NCBI GenBank assembly: GCA_936450465.1
Contig: OW388296.1
Span: 17,588,526-17,652,525 of the forward strand
From: Gibbula magus
Lineage: Eukaryota; Mollusca; Gastropoda; Trochida; Trochidae
DNA length: 64,000 bases
Direction of reading: 5' to 3'
Below the pieces are notes generated by a model. It was given only the letters and a program-made list of their open reading frames with translations. It had not been told where the DNA came from and searched no databases. The position numbers and the translations under genes were made by a program. Shown here piece by piece: positions 12,760 to 25,453 of the stretch. Every line of letters begins with the position of its first letter. Position 1 is the first letter of the stretch.

Positions 12760-13480
12760 CCCAAAAATTCAAACTCGACACCCATTTGAACACTCTCTTA
12801 ATCCCAACCCCATATGTTACATTTCCACACGTTATATACAATTAATTATTTTAAGCGTTCAGAGGAGCTTCAAGGGGAGTTCTTCGCTCACAAACTTCCG
12901 CTTTACGGAGAGAATGAAAAAGAATAATTTAACATTAAGAAGAATTATAAATTATCATTGATCAAAGCACTGGGCAGTCTGGCAAACATATTACCCCTGA
13001 TCAGCGAGTACAGAACACTCCCCTTATACAACCATTTCTCAATTCACTGCTTGGAAGACAGAGACACAAGTACAAGTACAAGTACACTAAGTCAACAGAG
13101 GTGATGTCTCAGTGTAGGTAATAAAATCAACGCTCAGCTTGTCAAGGCAACAATCTAGCGGTTACCAATCTGATGAGCCGCGTCCATTGTTGTTGAACTG
13201 ACAGCAGTCAATGGAGCTATACAGAGGACCACGTGGTTATATGCACGATGTAGTTTACTGTCCAATTGTTCAATGCTGCTTACAATTTTTACTTTTTACA
13301 GCGAATTATATTTTGGAAAAAAGCAAGACTCTTTTCTTCCTTTTACCTCTCTTTTAGATTAATCAAATCAAGTATTAGAATCTAAAAATATCGTTAAGAC
13401 ATTAACAACTTAATACAGCATCCCAATTCATAAATCCAATAGATACAATAATGTAATAGTTTCATTCATTCAGAAGCTTC
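12760..13480. other. Intergenic DNA, nothing recognised
   Basis: No exon for the upstream part of the RING gene or for the ApoL-like gene could be identified here. Confidence 0.35.
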
Positions 13481-13497
13481 ATTCATAACAATTCATT

Positions 13498-13858
13498 TAA
13501 ATTGCTTCATTCATGATAACTAATTTTAATTGCTTCATTCATGATAACTAATTTTAATTGCTTCATGCATGATAACTAATTTTAATTGCTTCATGCATGA
13601 TAACTAATTTTAATTGCTTCATGCATGATAACTAATTTTAATTGCTTCATGCATGATAACTAATTTTAATTGCTTCATGCATGATAACTAATTTTAATTG
13701 CTTCATTGCTTCATGCGTGATAACTAATTTTAATTGCTTCATGCATGATAACTAATTTTAATTGCTTCATGCATGATAACTAATTTTAATTGCTTCATGC
13801 ATGATAACTAATTTTAATTGCTTAATGCATGATAACTAATTTTAATTGCTTCATTCAT
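13498..13858. repeat. 28-bp minisatellite, about 13 copies
   Basis: Units read GCTTCATGCATGATAACTAA followed by TTTTAATT, period 28 bp, with one partial duplication at about 13699-13712. Degenerate TTCATTCA repeats flank both sides to about 14000. Confidence 0.88.
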
Positions 13859-14407
13859 GCATTCCATAGCTTCATATACTCCAATATTTCATCGATCCAT
13901 TCATCCGTTCAGTAACTTCATTCATCCATTCTATAGCTTCATTCATTCAATTTTCATTCACTCATTCATTCAATAGATAATTCATTCAATAGCTTCATGC
14001 ATTCATTTGGAGGCAGTTGAAGAAAAATAGCGGTCTCACACTCATTTTTGTCGAGAAAGTCCGGTTCTTTACGGTCGGATGTTATCTGAAGTCTTGAAGG
14101 CTTGTCTGTAAAAAGGACATCCCATTACGAAGGATAAAAAGATAATCTTCGCTGGAAATAAATCTAATCTTATTCAATAAAAAGTAATATTTAAAGAAAC
14201 TCAAAGTTCATAATATGATATTCGCGAATTCCACATTGAGAATAATGATCAACGTATACATTGAAACTTGAATCTATTCGTTTGTTAATTCGCGTATGAG
14301 TATGAAGTAATGAATAAAGAATAATAAGTAATAAATTCAAACTTTAATTTTACTAAATAATAAATAATTCAAATCAAAATCTATTTATCTGTATCGTTGT
14401 CACTTTG

Positions 14408-15235
14408 TCAAATTGATTTCAAACGTAGTGAAGTCAAACCTTTGAACATGGTGAGATGTCTGATGCCCTCAAGTGCCATCCTGATCTCCTGAGCGCCTTC
14501 AGCAGGTGTCTTGTTGTGGATGTCCTTGCTGTTTACGAAGATGGTGTAGATGTCAAGAGGCACACTCAGTGTTGATATAACAGCACCTGCAACTTTGGCA
14601 GCCATCAGTCCAGTCTTGAGGACTCCAGCCATGGTCTTCGTGGTCGCATCGATCACCTCTCTGGTAGCAATCGCAGAAGCAACCGCAGCAACCCTGAGGC
14701 CTTGCCCGGCACCCCCAACCGTTGACCTCAGAGCTAAGGAGGCTGTTGCTGATTTTGAGGTCTCAGACCCAAACCTCTCAGAGGTCAAATCCGCAAACAG
14801 GATCTCATTGTTCCCGCTCTCGTTCAAAACTTTGGCAATCTTTATCAGCTGGTTACTGGTTTCGAAATATTTGTCTTTTGCACGCTGGGCCTCCTCGAAG
14901 GTTTTGCTCTTGATGATCCTACCAACGATGGTGTTACCAATGGTACCAGCGCCGCTAGACACCCCAAGAGCCAACCCTCCAATGGTCAAGCCCAATGACG
15001 TCCCGAAGGTGAAAGGGGCTGTGGCTACTCCAGCAATGGTCAACCCTGTGGCTACAATGCCGGAAGATGCAAATGTGAGGTCTGCTATTTTACCATTTCT
15101 TGTGTGCTTGTCCAAGTCATCGGCTAATGCTCCGAGAGCCCTGATGACCTCGACTTTATCCCTTTCTTCCTTCTCAACAAGAGAGTTCAGCGCCTCCGAG
15201 AGCGCACTGTCTTTGTCTTCTTTTGTGTAGGGCAT
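14408..15235 (-). CDS. Apolipoprotein L-like protein
   Basis: 275 residues from ATG at 15235 to TGA at 14408. After a charged, probably coiled N-terminus (residues 1-50: many Glu/Lys, ALADDLDKHT), residues 52-100 form a Gly/Ala/Thr-rich hydrophobic hairpin (IADLTFASSGIVATG, then GLTIGGLALGVSSGAGTIG), the hallmark membrane-inserting region of the ApoL family. An amphipathic helix follows (105-140) and a second Ala/Gly-rich hydrophobic stretch (180-225). The frame stays open upstream to 15352 without an ATG, and a TTCCCAG acceptor at 15276 suggests that the exon really starts at 15275, with a 5' exon elsewhere. ApoL proteins act on intracellular membranes and as ion-channel-like colicin-fold proteins; some vertebrate members are immune effectors. 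Family membership is seen from pattern; function here is inferred. Confidence 0.75.
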   Translation of the reverse strand: MPYTKEDKDSALSEALNSLVEKEERDKVEVIRALGALADDLDKHTRNGKIADLTFASSGIVATGLTIAGVATAPFTFGTSLGLTIGGLALGVSSGAGTIGNTIVGRIIKSKTFEEAQRAKDKYFETSNQLIKIAKVLNESGNNEILFADLTSERFGSETSKSATASLALRSTVGGAGQGLRVAAVASAIATREVIDATTKTMAGVLKTGLMAAKVAGAVISTLSVPLDIYTIFVNSKDIHNKTPAEGAQEIRMALEGIRHLTMFKGLTSLRLKSI

Positions 15236-15684
15236 TTCTAATTGGTTGTCGTTCAACTCAGCTTGGGACTTGCATCTGGGAACAGTTTGATATAGTTTAC
15301 TTGTATATGCGTTCGATATTAATAATTTGAAGGCTTTGACAAATTCGTGCAATATTTTAACTGTATTTCAATATTCTAAATAATTCTATTACAATTTTGT
15401 TTAATTACAATTTATCTTATAACCATGTTTATATTTTATTATTTGCTTCCAAGTCATTATACCTTAATGTATCATCAAGTCATTTGAGTTGAATAATGAC
15501 ATTAATATAATAGATGGGTCATGAGGTGTTAAATTTGGCAAATTGAAAAATATATAATTGTTATTTCTTTAGCTCGATACGTTACGTTTTTCCCCACAAA
15601 ATGTTTATAGTCAAATACTTTGAGGCGATTAGGCCTTCCCATTTACAGAAAACTTATTTATACTTATAAATTATTCTTTTATTT

Positions 15685-16392
15685 TCTGTTTCTTTTTCTA
15701 AACCTTTAACATAAATAAACAAAAATGTCAGTTATCATTTGTTTACATTTCCAATATGTAGGTACTGTTTCTTTTTCTAAACCTTTAACATAAATAAACA
15801 AAAATGTCAGTTATTATTTGTTTACATTTCCAATATGTAGGTACTGTTTCTTTTTCTAAACCTTTAACATAAATAAACAAAAATGTCAGTTATTATTTGT
15901 TTACATTTCCAATATGTAGGTACTGTTTCTTTTTCTAAACCTTTAACATAAATACACAAAAATGTCAGTTATTATTTGTTTACATTTCCAATATGTAGGT
16001 ACTGTTTCTTTTTCTAAACCTTTAACATCAATAAACAAAAATGTAAGTTATTATTTGTTTACATTTCCAATATGTAGGTACTGTTTCTTTTTCTAAACCT
16101 TTAACATAAATAAACAAAAATGTCAGTTATTATTTGTTTACATTTCCAATATGTAGGTACTGTTTCTTTTTCTAAACCTTTAACATAAATAAACAAAAAT
16201 GTCAGTTATTATTTGTTTACATTTCCAATATGTAGGTACTGTTTCTTTTTCTAAACCTTTAACATAAATAAACAAAAATGTCGGTTATTATTTGTTTACA
16301 TTTCCAATATGTAGGTACTGTTTCTTTTTCTAAACCTTTAACATAAATAAACAAAAATGTCAGTTATTTATTTGTTTACATTTCCAATATGT
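15685..16392. repeat. 79-bp tandem array, about 9 copies
   Basis: Units begin GTACTGTTTCTTTTTCTAAA and end CATTTCCAATATGTAG. Starts at 15762, 15841 and 15920 are exactly 79 bp apart. Copies differ at only one or two positions, so the array is young. It lies directly upstream of the ApoL-like gene. Confidence 0.92.
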
Positions 16393-18180
16393 AAGTATTT
16401 TTCCATGTTCATTTATCGTTAAAAATTATATGATGAACAACGAGTGTACACATCATGGTGATGTGTTCATTCTAACGTGGGAATTATGTAAGCGCACTTT
16501 TTAACAGAATGACTAAGACCGTAATATTTCAACTTTCACTTTCGAAACAGGATTCATGTATACATACGTCAACCTATCAAATTATCAATATAAATTATAA
16601 ACCATGTCGTAACTTGGTAAATGTTAATGGTAAAATATCCTTAAAAAAGACTGTTCACATCATCCTCAAAAGTTAACCCTAAGGGCACCAAATCTATTTT
16701 CAACATTTGCATTTGCATGTAACAGCCTGTCATTGAATGGTGATGGTTGTATAAAAATAACAACTTTAAAAAAGAATGCACATTTAGAAAATAACTGCTT
16801 ATTCATTGAAAAACAAAAGCAGTAAATTATTCTAGAACACGTGTAGAATATGCTTGTAAATTACGTATTTTCTGTGAGACATTGTACAGTAGCAGATCCC
16901 GGCAGCGATTGATCTCAACTTGTTTCGTAATAAGGTTGAATGAATTCATTTAGTTTTTCATTTGTTTAGCTTCAAAGAAACAGCACAACCTAATGGGTTT
17001 TTTTTCTATTGAGTTGACAGTATGGACTGTGTCGTCAACCGTGACGCTCTCCTAGGCTACTGTCTAGGCTACTGTTATCTTTTCCTCCCGTCTATAGATA
17101 TATATAACAAAGGTTGTCTTATCGATGCCATATTTATCGAGTAGTGATTGAGATTACAGGACATCAAACATATTACCCCTGTTTATACTTACCATATTAA
17201 CATTCGTGTCATGAAAATATGACTACGATACTGTCTTAAACATCATACATTTGTTTTCATTTCGGTTGGATCTACGCAGCGAGCAGACAGACCTACTTCC
17301 GCGTTCTGTGTTGAAGGTCAAGGACGAATGACGTATAGACATGGCGGCAAATTCAAATTCTGAAGACGACTACGGAGTCAGGGACTCTTCTATAAGATCA
17401 TGTTTCGATATATAATGAACCTGTCCTTTGATCTCTTATTTGTTATTTAAGTTAAACTTCTTTGGGCCGACTGTCGTTTTGACAAGAGTAAGTTATTCTT
17501 AGTCAGCGTTTGTCTGTTTTAAATATGTGTACCAAGCTCGGAATGATTGGAATAAAACATATTCATAAAATATGTATTTTCAAATGTCAAAATTAACTCA
17601 AGGACAAATGTGAATATATTGTGAAATATATGTATTTCATATACACGTTTTTGAACAACGGGAGTGACGTTATAACCATTCATTTTGATAGATTGGTGTT
17701 CCGTTGTAATAAACTATGCAACTCATTATAATCATGTTTGTATTTTATATGTGTCCTATGGTTGTTTACAAACTTAAACTGCACAAATGAATTTTAATCA
17801 TAAACAATAGAAATATCACATAACATAAGATAGCATGAAATAATATAAGACATTTCCCAAAGGGGAATTCTTTTTACACCAAACAGGGCATAACATGAAC
17901 TTTTTTTGTATATAGGATTTAACTAATGTACCTTTAATCAGTTTTATATTAAATCATCGGACCACGTACACACAAGGAATATGATGGTTTTGAAAATATA
18001 AAATTACTGCTGTAGTTTTGGAGATGACGGTGATGATGCAAATGGTACTGTTGTTTGTGATGCGGCGATTATGATGACGCAGATGATGCTGTTCATGACG
18101 ATGGTGGTAGTTACTTGTAATTACTGACGCAGGTTAGGTATAGAAATGTGGATGACGATGAAGAAGAAGATAACGACATA
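16393..18180. other. Intergenic DNA, no supported gene
   Basis: AT-rich DNA. At 17341 an ATGGCGGC (a YY1-type start context) opens a 24-codon frame preceded by a more GC-rich stretch, which could be a first exon or an upstream promoter, but no donor or partner exon was found. Confidence 0.35.
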
Positions 18181-18285
<105 letters not shown>

Positions 18286-18998
18286 GTCAAGAATAGCCTG
18301 AGTGTAAGTAGTCCGTAGCAAGTTCACATCTGTAAGACTTTCCTCATATAAGTATGTGTCACCCTAATCTCTTGACCTACATCATACCCGCCCATCAGAC
18401 GATTGTTGACATCCGCCATGTCTATGGGCAGTCGATCTGCTCATCCGCTCCTGCTTGATAAGACAGGTCGCAGCGGATCTGAAACTGAAGTAGATTCTGT
18501 TTACTTCGAACTAGACTCAAGCTTGATTAAGTAAACTTCGCCGTAGTTAAGTTGTAAGCGATACGCATATCGGCTATTGATCGATCACATTTAGGTTTAT
18601 TCAGTGCAAGTATTTTGGTTTTGGGCACTGCAAAGCTTACTTAATGGAGGGTTCTATCTGGGTATTTGAGGAAACGAAATTCGAGAAGATATATCCGTTT
18701 ACAAAAATATGCTACTAACACATGATTAAAACAAAGTCAAATTAAAACATATTGTTATTTATAACCCATATGGTTAAACATAACCGAGTTAATATTATTG
18801 ATATGAGCACATGTGCACATATCACGTTTGCCTAGCAACGATTGTTTCACCACGGCTTCCCGTATAGTTTCGTCTGTGGCGTCATAAAACGATTGTTCGT
18901 GACGTCACTGTAGCTTGCCGTCGCAAAGGAAGTGAGCCATTTCCTGGCTAATTTCACGCGAATCAAATGGCATAGAATAGGTAATAAAGAAATTATTA

Positions 18999-19132
18999 CA
19001 CTCGAAAGTGTGCCATCTGACTTTTACGAAACTCGTGCAAATGTATGTATAACCCTCGCTGTCGCTCGGGCAATACAAAAATTCACACTCGTTTCGTAAA
19101 AGTCATATGACACACTTCCTCGGATAATAATC
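18999..19132. mobile_element. Hairpin MITE
   Basis: AGTGTGCCATCTGACTTTTA and CGAAACTCGTG on the left are mirrored by CACTCGTTTCG and TAAAAGTCATATGACACACT on the right, with a loop of about 45 bp. It is a non-coding inverted-repeat element. Confidence 0.65.
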
Positions 19133-19378
19133 TCTATAGGTAACACTTTGATGAAGTTATATTTCACAACTTGATAAAGACAAACGTAAATTTCTTGAAC
19201 CCATCCCAAAACAATGAGAACTGAAGCCATTCATCGGCGCTGCGAGTGGGGAAAAGTTCGCTATGGCATAACAGCAAATAGTTTATTAGCTTTGTTACAC
19301 GTTATATGTGTTACTAAATTCGACCTCAAAAGAAACGTTACCGGAGAAATTCGATTTTCTATGCATTAGATTGATTCG

Positions 19379-19885
19379 TAGAGAGGTACCTTCAATTTCA
19401 GACATCAAAGTGTGATACTTTAATTTTTATGTGTGTTCAAGTACACTTGGGTTGTTTTTAAAAATGTTTTTGGGCCAGAATGTTTTGAATGTAATTAAAA
19501 AATTCTCAAAATGTAGACATTTAACTAATAAAAGATTTAACATGTTATCGACATAAATAACCTCTTGGACTAAATTCGTTGACGCGTCTTTAAATGTGGG
19601 ACGTCATGAAATAATTTTTCAAAAGCCCATCCGTAGAGATTTACCTTCAATTTCAGACATCAAAGTGTGATACTTTTATTTTTATTTGTTTTCAAGTACA
19701 CTTGGGTTGTTTTTAAAAATGTTTTTTGGTCAGAATGTTTTGAATGTAATTAAAAAATTCATAAAATGTAGACATTACACTAATAAAAGATTTAACATGT
19801 TATCGACATAAATAACCTCTTGGACTAAATTCGTTGACGCGTCTTTAAATGTGAGACGTCATAAAATAATTATAAAAAGACCCAT
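19379..19885. repeat. Tandem duplication, about 254-bp unit
   Basis: The stretch from about 19379 is repeated from about 19632. Shared text includes TTCAATTTCAGACATCAAAG, GATTTAACATGTTATCGACA and TTCGTTGACGCGTCTTTAAA. A few substitutions separate the copies. No coding content. Confidence 0.85.
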
Positions 19886-20204
19886 TTTGATTTCCCTATG
19901 CGGGCTAGTTAATGAGATTCGAAAACGACAATATCTTAAACGTGCTTTTATCAGAATTTCAGAGTTAGCTTCTGAAGATATGAAGCATCGTTATTCCAGT
20001 CGTGTTTCATCACTCGTGGATTGAAATAGCTTGTATTTTGTATGGTGACGTTTCCTTTGCGGTTGAGTGTATGTGAACATTCTGTCAGTGTTTATCGTTT
20101 ATTATTAAAAGTTGTTACGTACAATATAGCGTGTTTTTCATTTCAGGGAATGCACAAAATTCAAGATGGCTGATTTTACCGACCGAGCTCTAGTTGGTTA
20201 TCCG

Positions 20205-21650
20205 CCATAATGTACATTACATATACTGTTGAACGTAATACATATACTGTTGTCCGTTACATTTACTTTTGTACATTACATTTACTGGTGTACGTTACAT
20301 TTACTGTTGTACGTTACATTAACTGTTGTGCGTTACATTTACTGTTGTACGTTACATTTACTTTTGTACATTACATTTACTGTTGTACGTTACATTTACT
20401 GCCGTGCATTACATTTACTGTAATACATTACATTTACTTTTTACTTTACATTTACTGCTGTACGTTACATTTACTGTTATACGTTACATCTACTGTTGTA
20501 CATTACATTTACTTTTGTGCTTTACATTTACTGTTGTACATAACATATACTGTTCTACGTTACATTTACTGTTGTACATTACATACACTGCTGTACGTTA
20601 CATTTACTGTTGTACATTACATTTACTTTTGTACATTACATTTACTGTTGTACGTTACATTTACTGCTGTGCATTACATTTACTGTAATACATTACATTT
20701 ACTTTTGTACTTTACATTTACTGCTGTACGTTACATTTACTGTTATACGTTACATCTACTGTTGTACATTACATTTACTTTTGTGCTTTACATTTACTGT
20801 TGTACATAACATATACTGTTCTACGTTACATTTACTGTTGTACATTACATACACTGCTGTACGTTACATTTACTGTTGTACATTACATTTACTTTTGTAC
20901 ATTACATTTACTGTGTACATTACATACACTGTTGTACATTACATATACTGTTGAACATTACATATATTGTTGTACGTTACATATACTGTTGTACGTTACA
21001 TTTACTGTTGTACATTACATTAACTTTTGTACATTATATTTACTGTTGTACGTTACATAAAGTGTTCTACGTTACATTTACTATTGTACATTATATTTAC
21101 TGTTGTACATTACATTTACTTTTGTACATTACATATACTGTTGTACGTTACATATAGTGTTCTACGTTACATTTACTGTTGTACATTACATAACTGTTGT
21201 ACATTACATTTAATGTTGTACATTACATATACTGCTGTACATTACATATACTGATGAACATTACATTTACTTTTGTACATTACATTTACCTTTGTACATT
21301 ACATTTACTTTTGTACATTACATATACTGTTGTACATTACATATACTGATGTACACTACATATACTGATGTACACTACATATACTGATGTACACTACATA
21401 TAGTGTTGTACATTACATATACTGCTGTACATTACATATACTGATGTACATTACATTTACCTTTGTACAATACATTTACCTTTGTACATTACATTTACTT
21501 TTGTACATTACATACACTGCTGTACATTACATATACTGATGTACATTACTTTTACTTTTGTACATTACATTTACCTTTGTACATTACATTTACTTTTGTA
21601 CATTACATTTACTTTTGTAAATTACATATACTGTTGTTATACGTTATACG
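20205..21650. repeat. 19-bp satellite array, about 75 copies
   Basis: The consensus is TGTACATTACATTTACTGT, alternating between ATT and GTT after TGTAC and between TTTAC and TATAC. It also has a higher-order duplication: about 20370-20625 recurs at about 20630-20890. Since 19 is not a multiple of 3, all plus-strand frames cycle through the same three phases and stay open, giving meaningless Tyr/Thr/Leu/Cys-rich frames. Confidence 0.93.
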
Positions 21651-21721
21651 TTAAATCTTTAGAAAAATGAAGATAAGGTTACTGGGTGTTTCGAGCAAAT
21701 ACAACCTACGTGTACGTCATC

Positions 21722-24680
21722 ATGTTACAATCTATATGTACAATCTACATGTACAATTTATATGTACAATCTATATGTACAATCTATATGTACAATATAT
21801 ATGTACAATCTACATGTACAATCTATATGTACAATCTATATGTACAATCTTTATGTACAATCTATATGTACAATCTATATGTACAATCTATATGTACAAT
21901 CTATATGTACACTCTATATGTACAATCTATATGTACAATCTACATGTACAATCTATATGTACAATCTATATGTACAATCTATATTTACAATCTATATGTA
22001 CAATCTATATGTACAATCTACATGTACAATCTATATGTACAATATATATGTACAATCTATATTTACAATCTATATGTACAATCTATATTTACAATCTATA
22101 TGTACAATCTATATGTACAATCTATATGTACAATCTACATGTACAATCTATATGTACAATCTATATGTACAATCTATATGTACAATCTATATGTACAATC
22201 TATATGTACAATCTACATGTACAATCTATATGTACAATCTATATGTACAATCTATATTTACAATCTATATGTACAATCTATATTTACAATCTATATGTAC
22301 AATCTATATGTACAATCTATATGTACAATCTACATTTCAATATATATGTACAATCTATATGTACAATCTATATGTACAATCTATATGTACAATCTATATG
22401 TACAATCTATATGTACAATCTATATGTACAATCTATATGTACAATCTATATGTACAATCTACATGTACAATCTATATGTACAATCTATATGTACAATCTA
22501 TATGTACAATCTATATGTACAATCTATATGTACAATCTATATTTACAATCTATATGTACAATCTATATGTACAATTTATATGTACAATCTATATGTACAA
22601 TATATATGTACAATCTATATTTACAATCTATATGTACAATATATATGTACAATCTATATGTACAATATATATGTACAATCTATATGTACAATCTATATGT
22701 ACAATCTATATGTACAATCTATATATACAATCTATATGTACAATCTATATGTACAATCTATATGTACACTCTATATGTACAATCTATATGTACAATCTAT
22801 ATGTACACTCTATATTTACAATCTATATGTACAATCTATATGTACAATCTATATGTACACTCTATATGTACAATCTATATGTACAATCTATATGTACAAT
22901 CTATATGTACAATCTACATGTACAATCTATATTTACAATCTATATGTACAATCTATATGTACAATCTATATGTACAATCTACATGTACAATCTATATGTA
23001 CAATCTATATGTACAATCTATATGTACAATCTATATGTACAATCTATATGTACAATCTATATGTACAATCTATATGTACAATCTACATGTACAATCTATA
23101 TTTACAATCTATATGTACAATCTATATGTACAATCTATATGTACAATCTATATGTACAATCTATATGTACAATCTATATGTACAATCTATATGTACAATC
23201 TACATGTACAATATATATGTACAATCTATATGTACAATCTATATGTACAATCTATATGTACAATCTATATGTACAATCTACATGTACAATCTATATTTAC
23301 AATCTATATGTACAATCTATATGTACAATCTATATGTACAATCTATATGTACAATCTATATGTACAATCTATATGTACAATCTATATGTACAATCTACAT
23401 GTACAATATATATGTACAATCTATATGTACAATCTATATGTACAATCTATATGTACAATCTACATGTACAATATATATGTACAATCTATATGTACAATCT
23501 ATATGTACAATCTATATGTACAATCTATATGTACAATCTATATGTACAATATATATGTACAATCTATATGTACAATCTATATGTACAATCTACATGTACA
23601 ATATATATGTACAATATATACAATCTATATGTACAATCTATATGTACAATCTATATGTACAATATATATGTACAATCTATATGTACAATCTATATGTACA
23701 ATCTATATGTACAATATATATGTACAATCTATATGTACAATATATATGTACAATCTATATGTACAATCTATATGTACAATATATATGTACAATCTATATG
23801 TACAATCTATATGTACAATCTATATGTACAATCTACATGTACAATCTATATGTACAATATATATGTACAATATATATGTACAATCTATATTTACAATCTA
23901 TATGTACAATCTATATGTACAATCTATATGTACAATCTATATGTACAATCTATATGTACAATCTATATGTACAATCTATATGTACAATCTATATTTACAA
24001 TCTACATGTACAATCTATATTTACAATCTATATGTACAATCTATATGTACAATATATATGTACAATCTACATGTACAATCTATATGTACAATCTATATGT
24101 ACAATCTATATGTACAATATATATGTACAATCTACATGTACAATCTATATGTACAATATATATGTACAATCTATATGTACAATATATATGTACAATCTAT
24201 ATTTACAATCTATATGTACAATCTATATGTACAATCTATATGTACAATCTATATGTACACTATATATGTACAATCTATATGTACAATATATATGTACAAT
24301 CTACATGTACAATCTATATGTACAATCTATATGTACAATCTATATGTACAATCTACATGTACAATCTATATGTACAATCTATATGTACAATCTATATGTA
24401 CAATCTACATGTACAATCTATATGTACAATCTATATGTACAATCTATATGTACAATCTATATGTACAATCTACATGTACCATCTATATGTACAATCTATA
24501 TGTACAATCTATATGTACAATCTATATGTACAATCTATATGTACAATCTACATGTACAATATATATGTACAATCTATATGTACAATCTATATGTACAATC
24601 TATATGTACAATCTATATGTACAATCTATATGTACAATCTATATGTACAATCTATATGTACAATCTATATGTACAATCAA
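21722..24680. repeat. 13-bp satellite array, about 225 copies
   Basis: Almost 3 kb of TATATGTACAATC with variants TACATGTACAATC, TATTTACAATC and ATATATGTACAAT. Phase breaks fall near 22331 and 23612. A 13-bp unit walks through all three frames and contains no plus-strand stop, so three overlapping frames of about 1,000 codons exist; they read the same Tyr/Met/Asn/Val/Cys repeat and are not genes. The neighbouring 19-bp array shares the TGTACA core. Confidence 0.95.
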
Positions 24681-24775
24681 CATTGACACTCTGCTTTGAT
24701 ATGCACACAAATCAATGTCAATTTTTATAAAGCTAATTAAATCTTTTGATGATATGAGTTCTAATCTACACGAGA

Positions 24776-25226
24776 GCTATTGTAAATACAACAACATGAC
24801 AATGCGAACATCATCTTAGGTGAAACCGATGTAAATACAACAACATGACATTGCGAACATCATCTTAGGTGAAACCGATGTAAATACAACAACATGACAT
24901 TGCGAACATCATCTTAGGTGAAACCGATGTAAATACAACAACATGACATTGCGAACATCATCTTAGGTGAAACCGATGTAAAAACAACAACATGACTTTG
25001 CGAACATCATCTTAGGTGAAACCGATGTAAATACAACAACATGACATTGCGAACATAATCTTAGGTGAAACCGATGTAAATACAACAACATGACTTTGCG
25101 AACATCATCTTAGGTGAAACCGATGTAAATACAACAACATGACATTGCGAACATCATCTTAGGTGAAACCGATGTAAATACAACAACATGACATTGCGAA
25201 CATCATCTTAGGTGAAACCGATGTGA
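24776..25226. repeat. 49-bp tandem array, about 9 copies
   Basis: Units read GATGTAAATACAACAACATG, then ACATTGCGAACATCATCTTA and GGTGAAACC, period 49 bp. Copies are nearly identical (T/A changes at ACATTGC versus ACTTTGC). It ends about 230 bp before the start codon of the secreted-peptide gene. Confidence 0.92.
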
Positions 25227-25453
25227 CCACTTTCTAATTTATACCGAATTTTAAAGGCTTCAAATAATCGGAATAGAATTATTGACATGAGTTACATCTC
25301 CATGAGACCTCGTGTCCGGTCATCCAATCATGACATTCAAGTCCGTCGTCCCGATATTGGAGAGCTCCCGTTGTATTAAGGTAGCCTCACTGTCTCTCGG
25401 AAAAGGATGTTAACACCGATCCAGACTTGAACCACTCATATCATTCGAGCAAC

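Noticed and set aside
14550..15230. 226-codon plus-strand frame
   Set aside because: Antisense of the ApoL-like gene; the minus frame has the family pattern.
17341..17415. Short frame starting ATGGCGGC, possible first exon
   Set aside because: 24 codons, no donor and no partner exon found.
20210..21650. Many Tyr/Thr/Leu/Cys-rich frames
   Set aside because: Produced by the stop-free 19-bp satellite.
21667..24730. Three overlapping plus-strand frames of about 1,000 codons
   Set aside because: They are the same 13-bp satellite read in three phases; no stop can occur in the unit. Not protein genes.
24776..25226. Possible CRISPR-like array
   Set aside because: Units are contiguous with no unique spacers, and the DNA is animal nuclear; plain tandem repeat.
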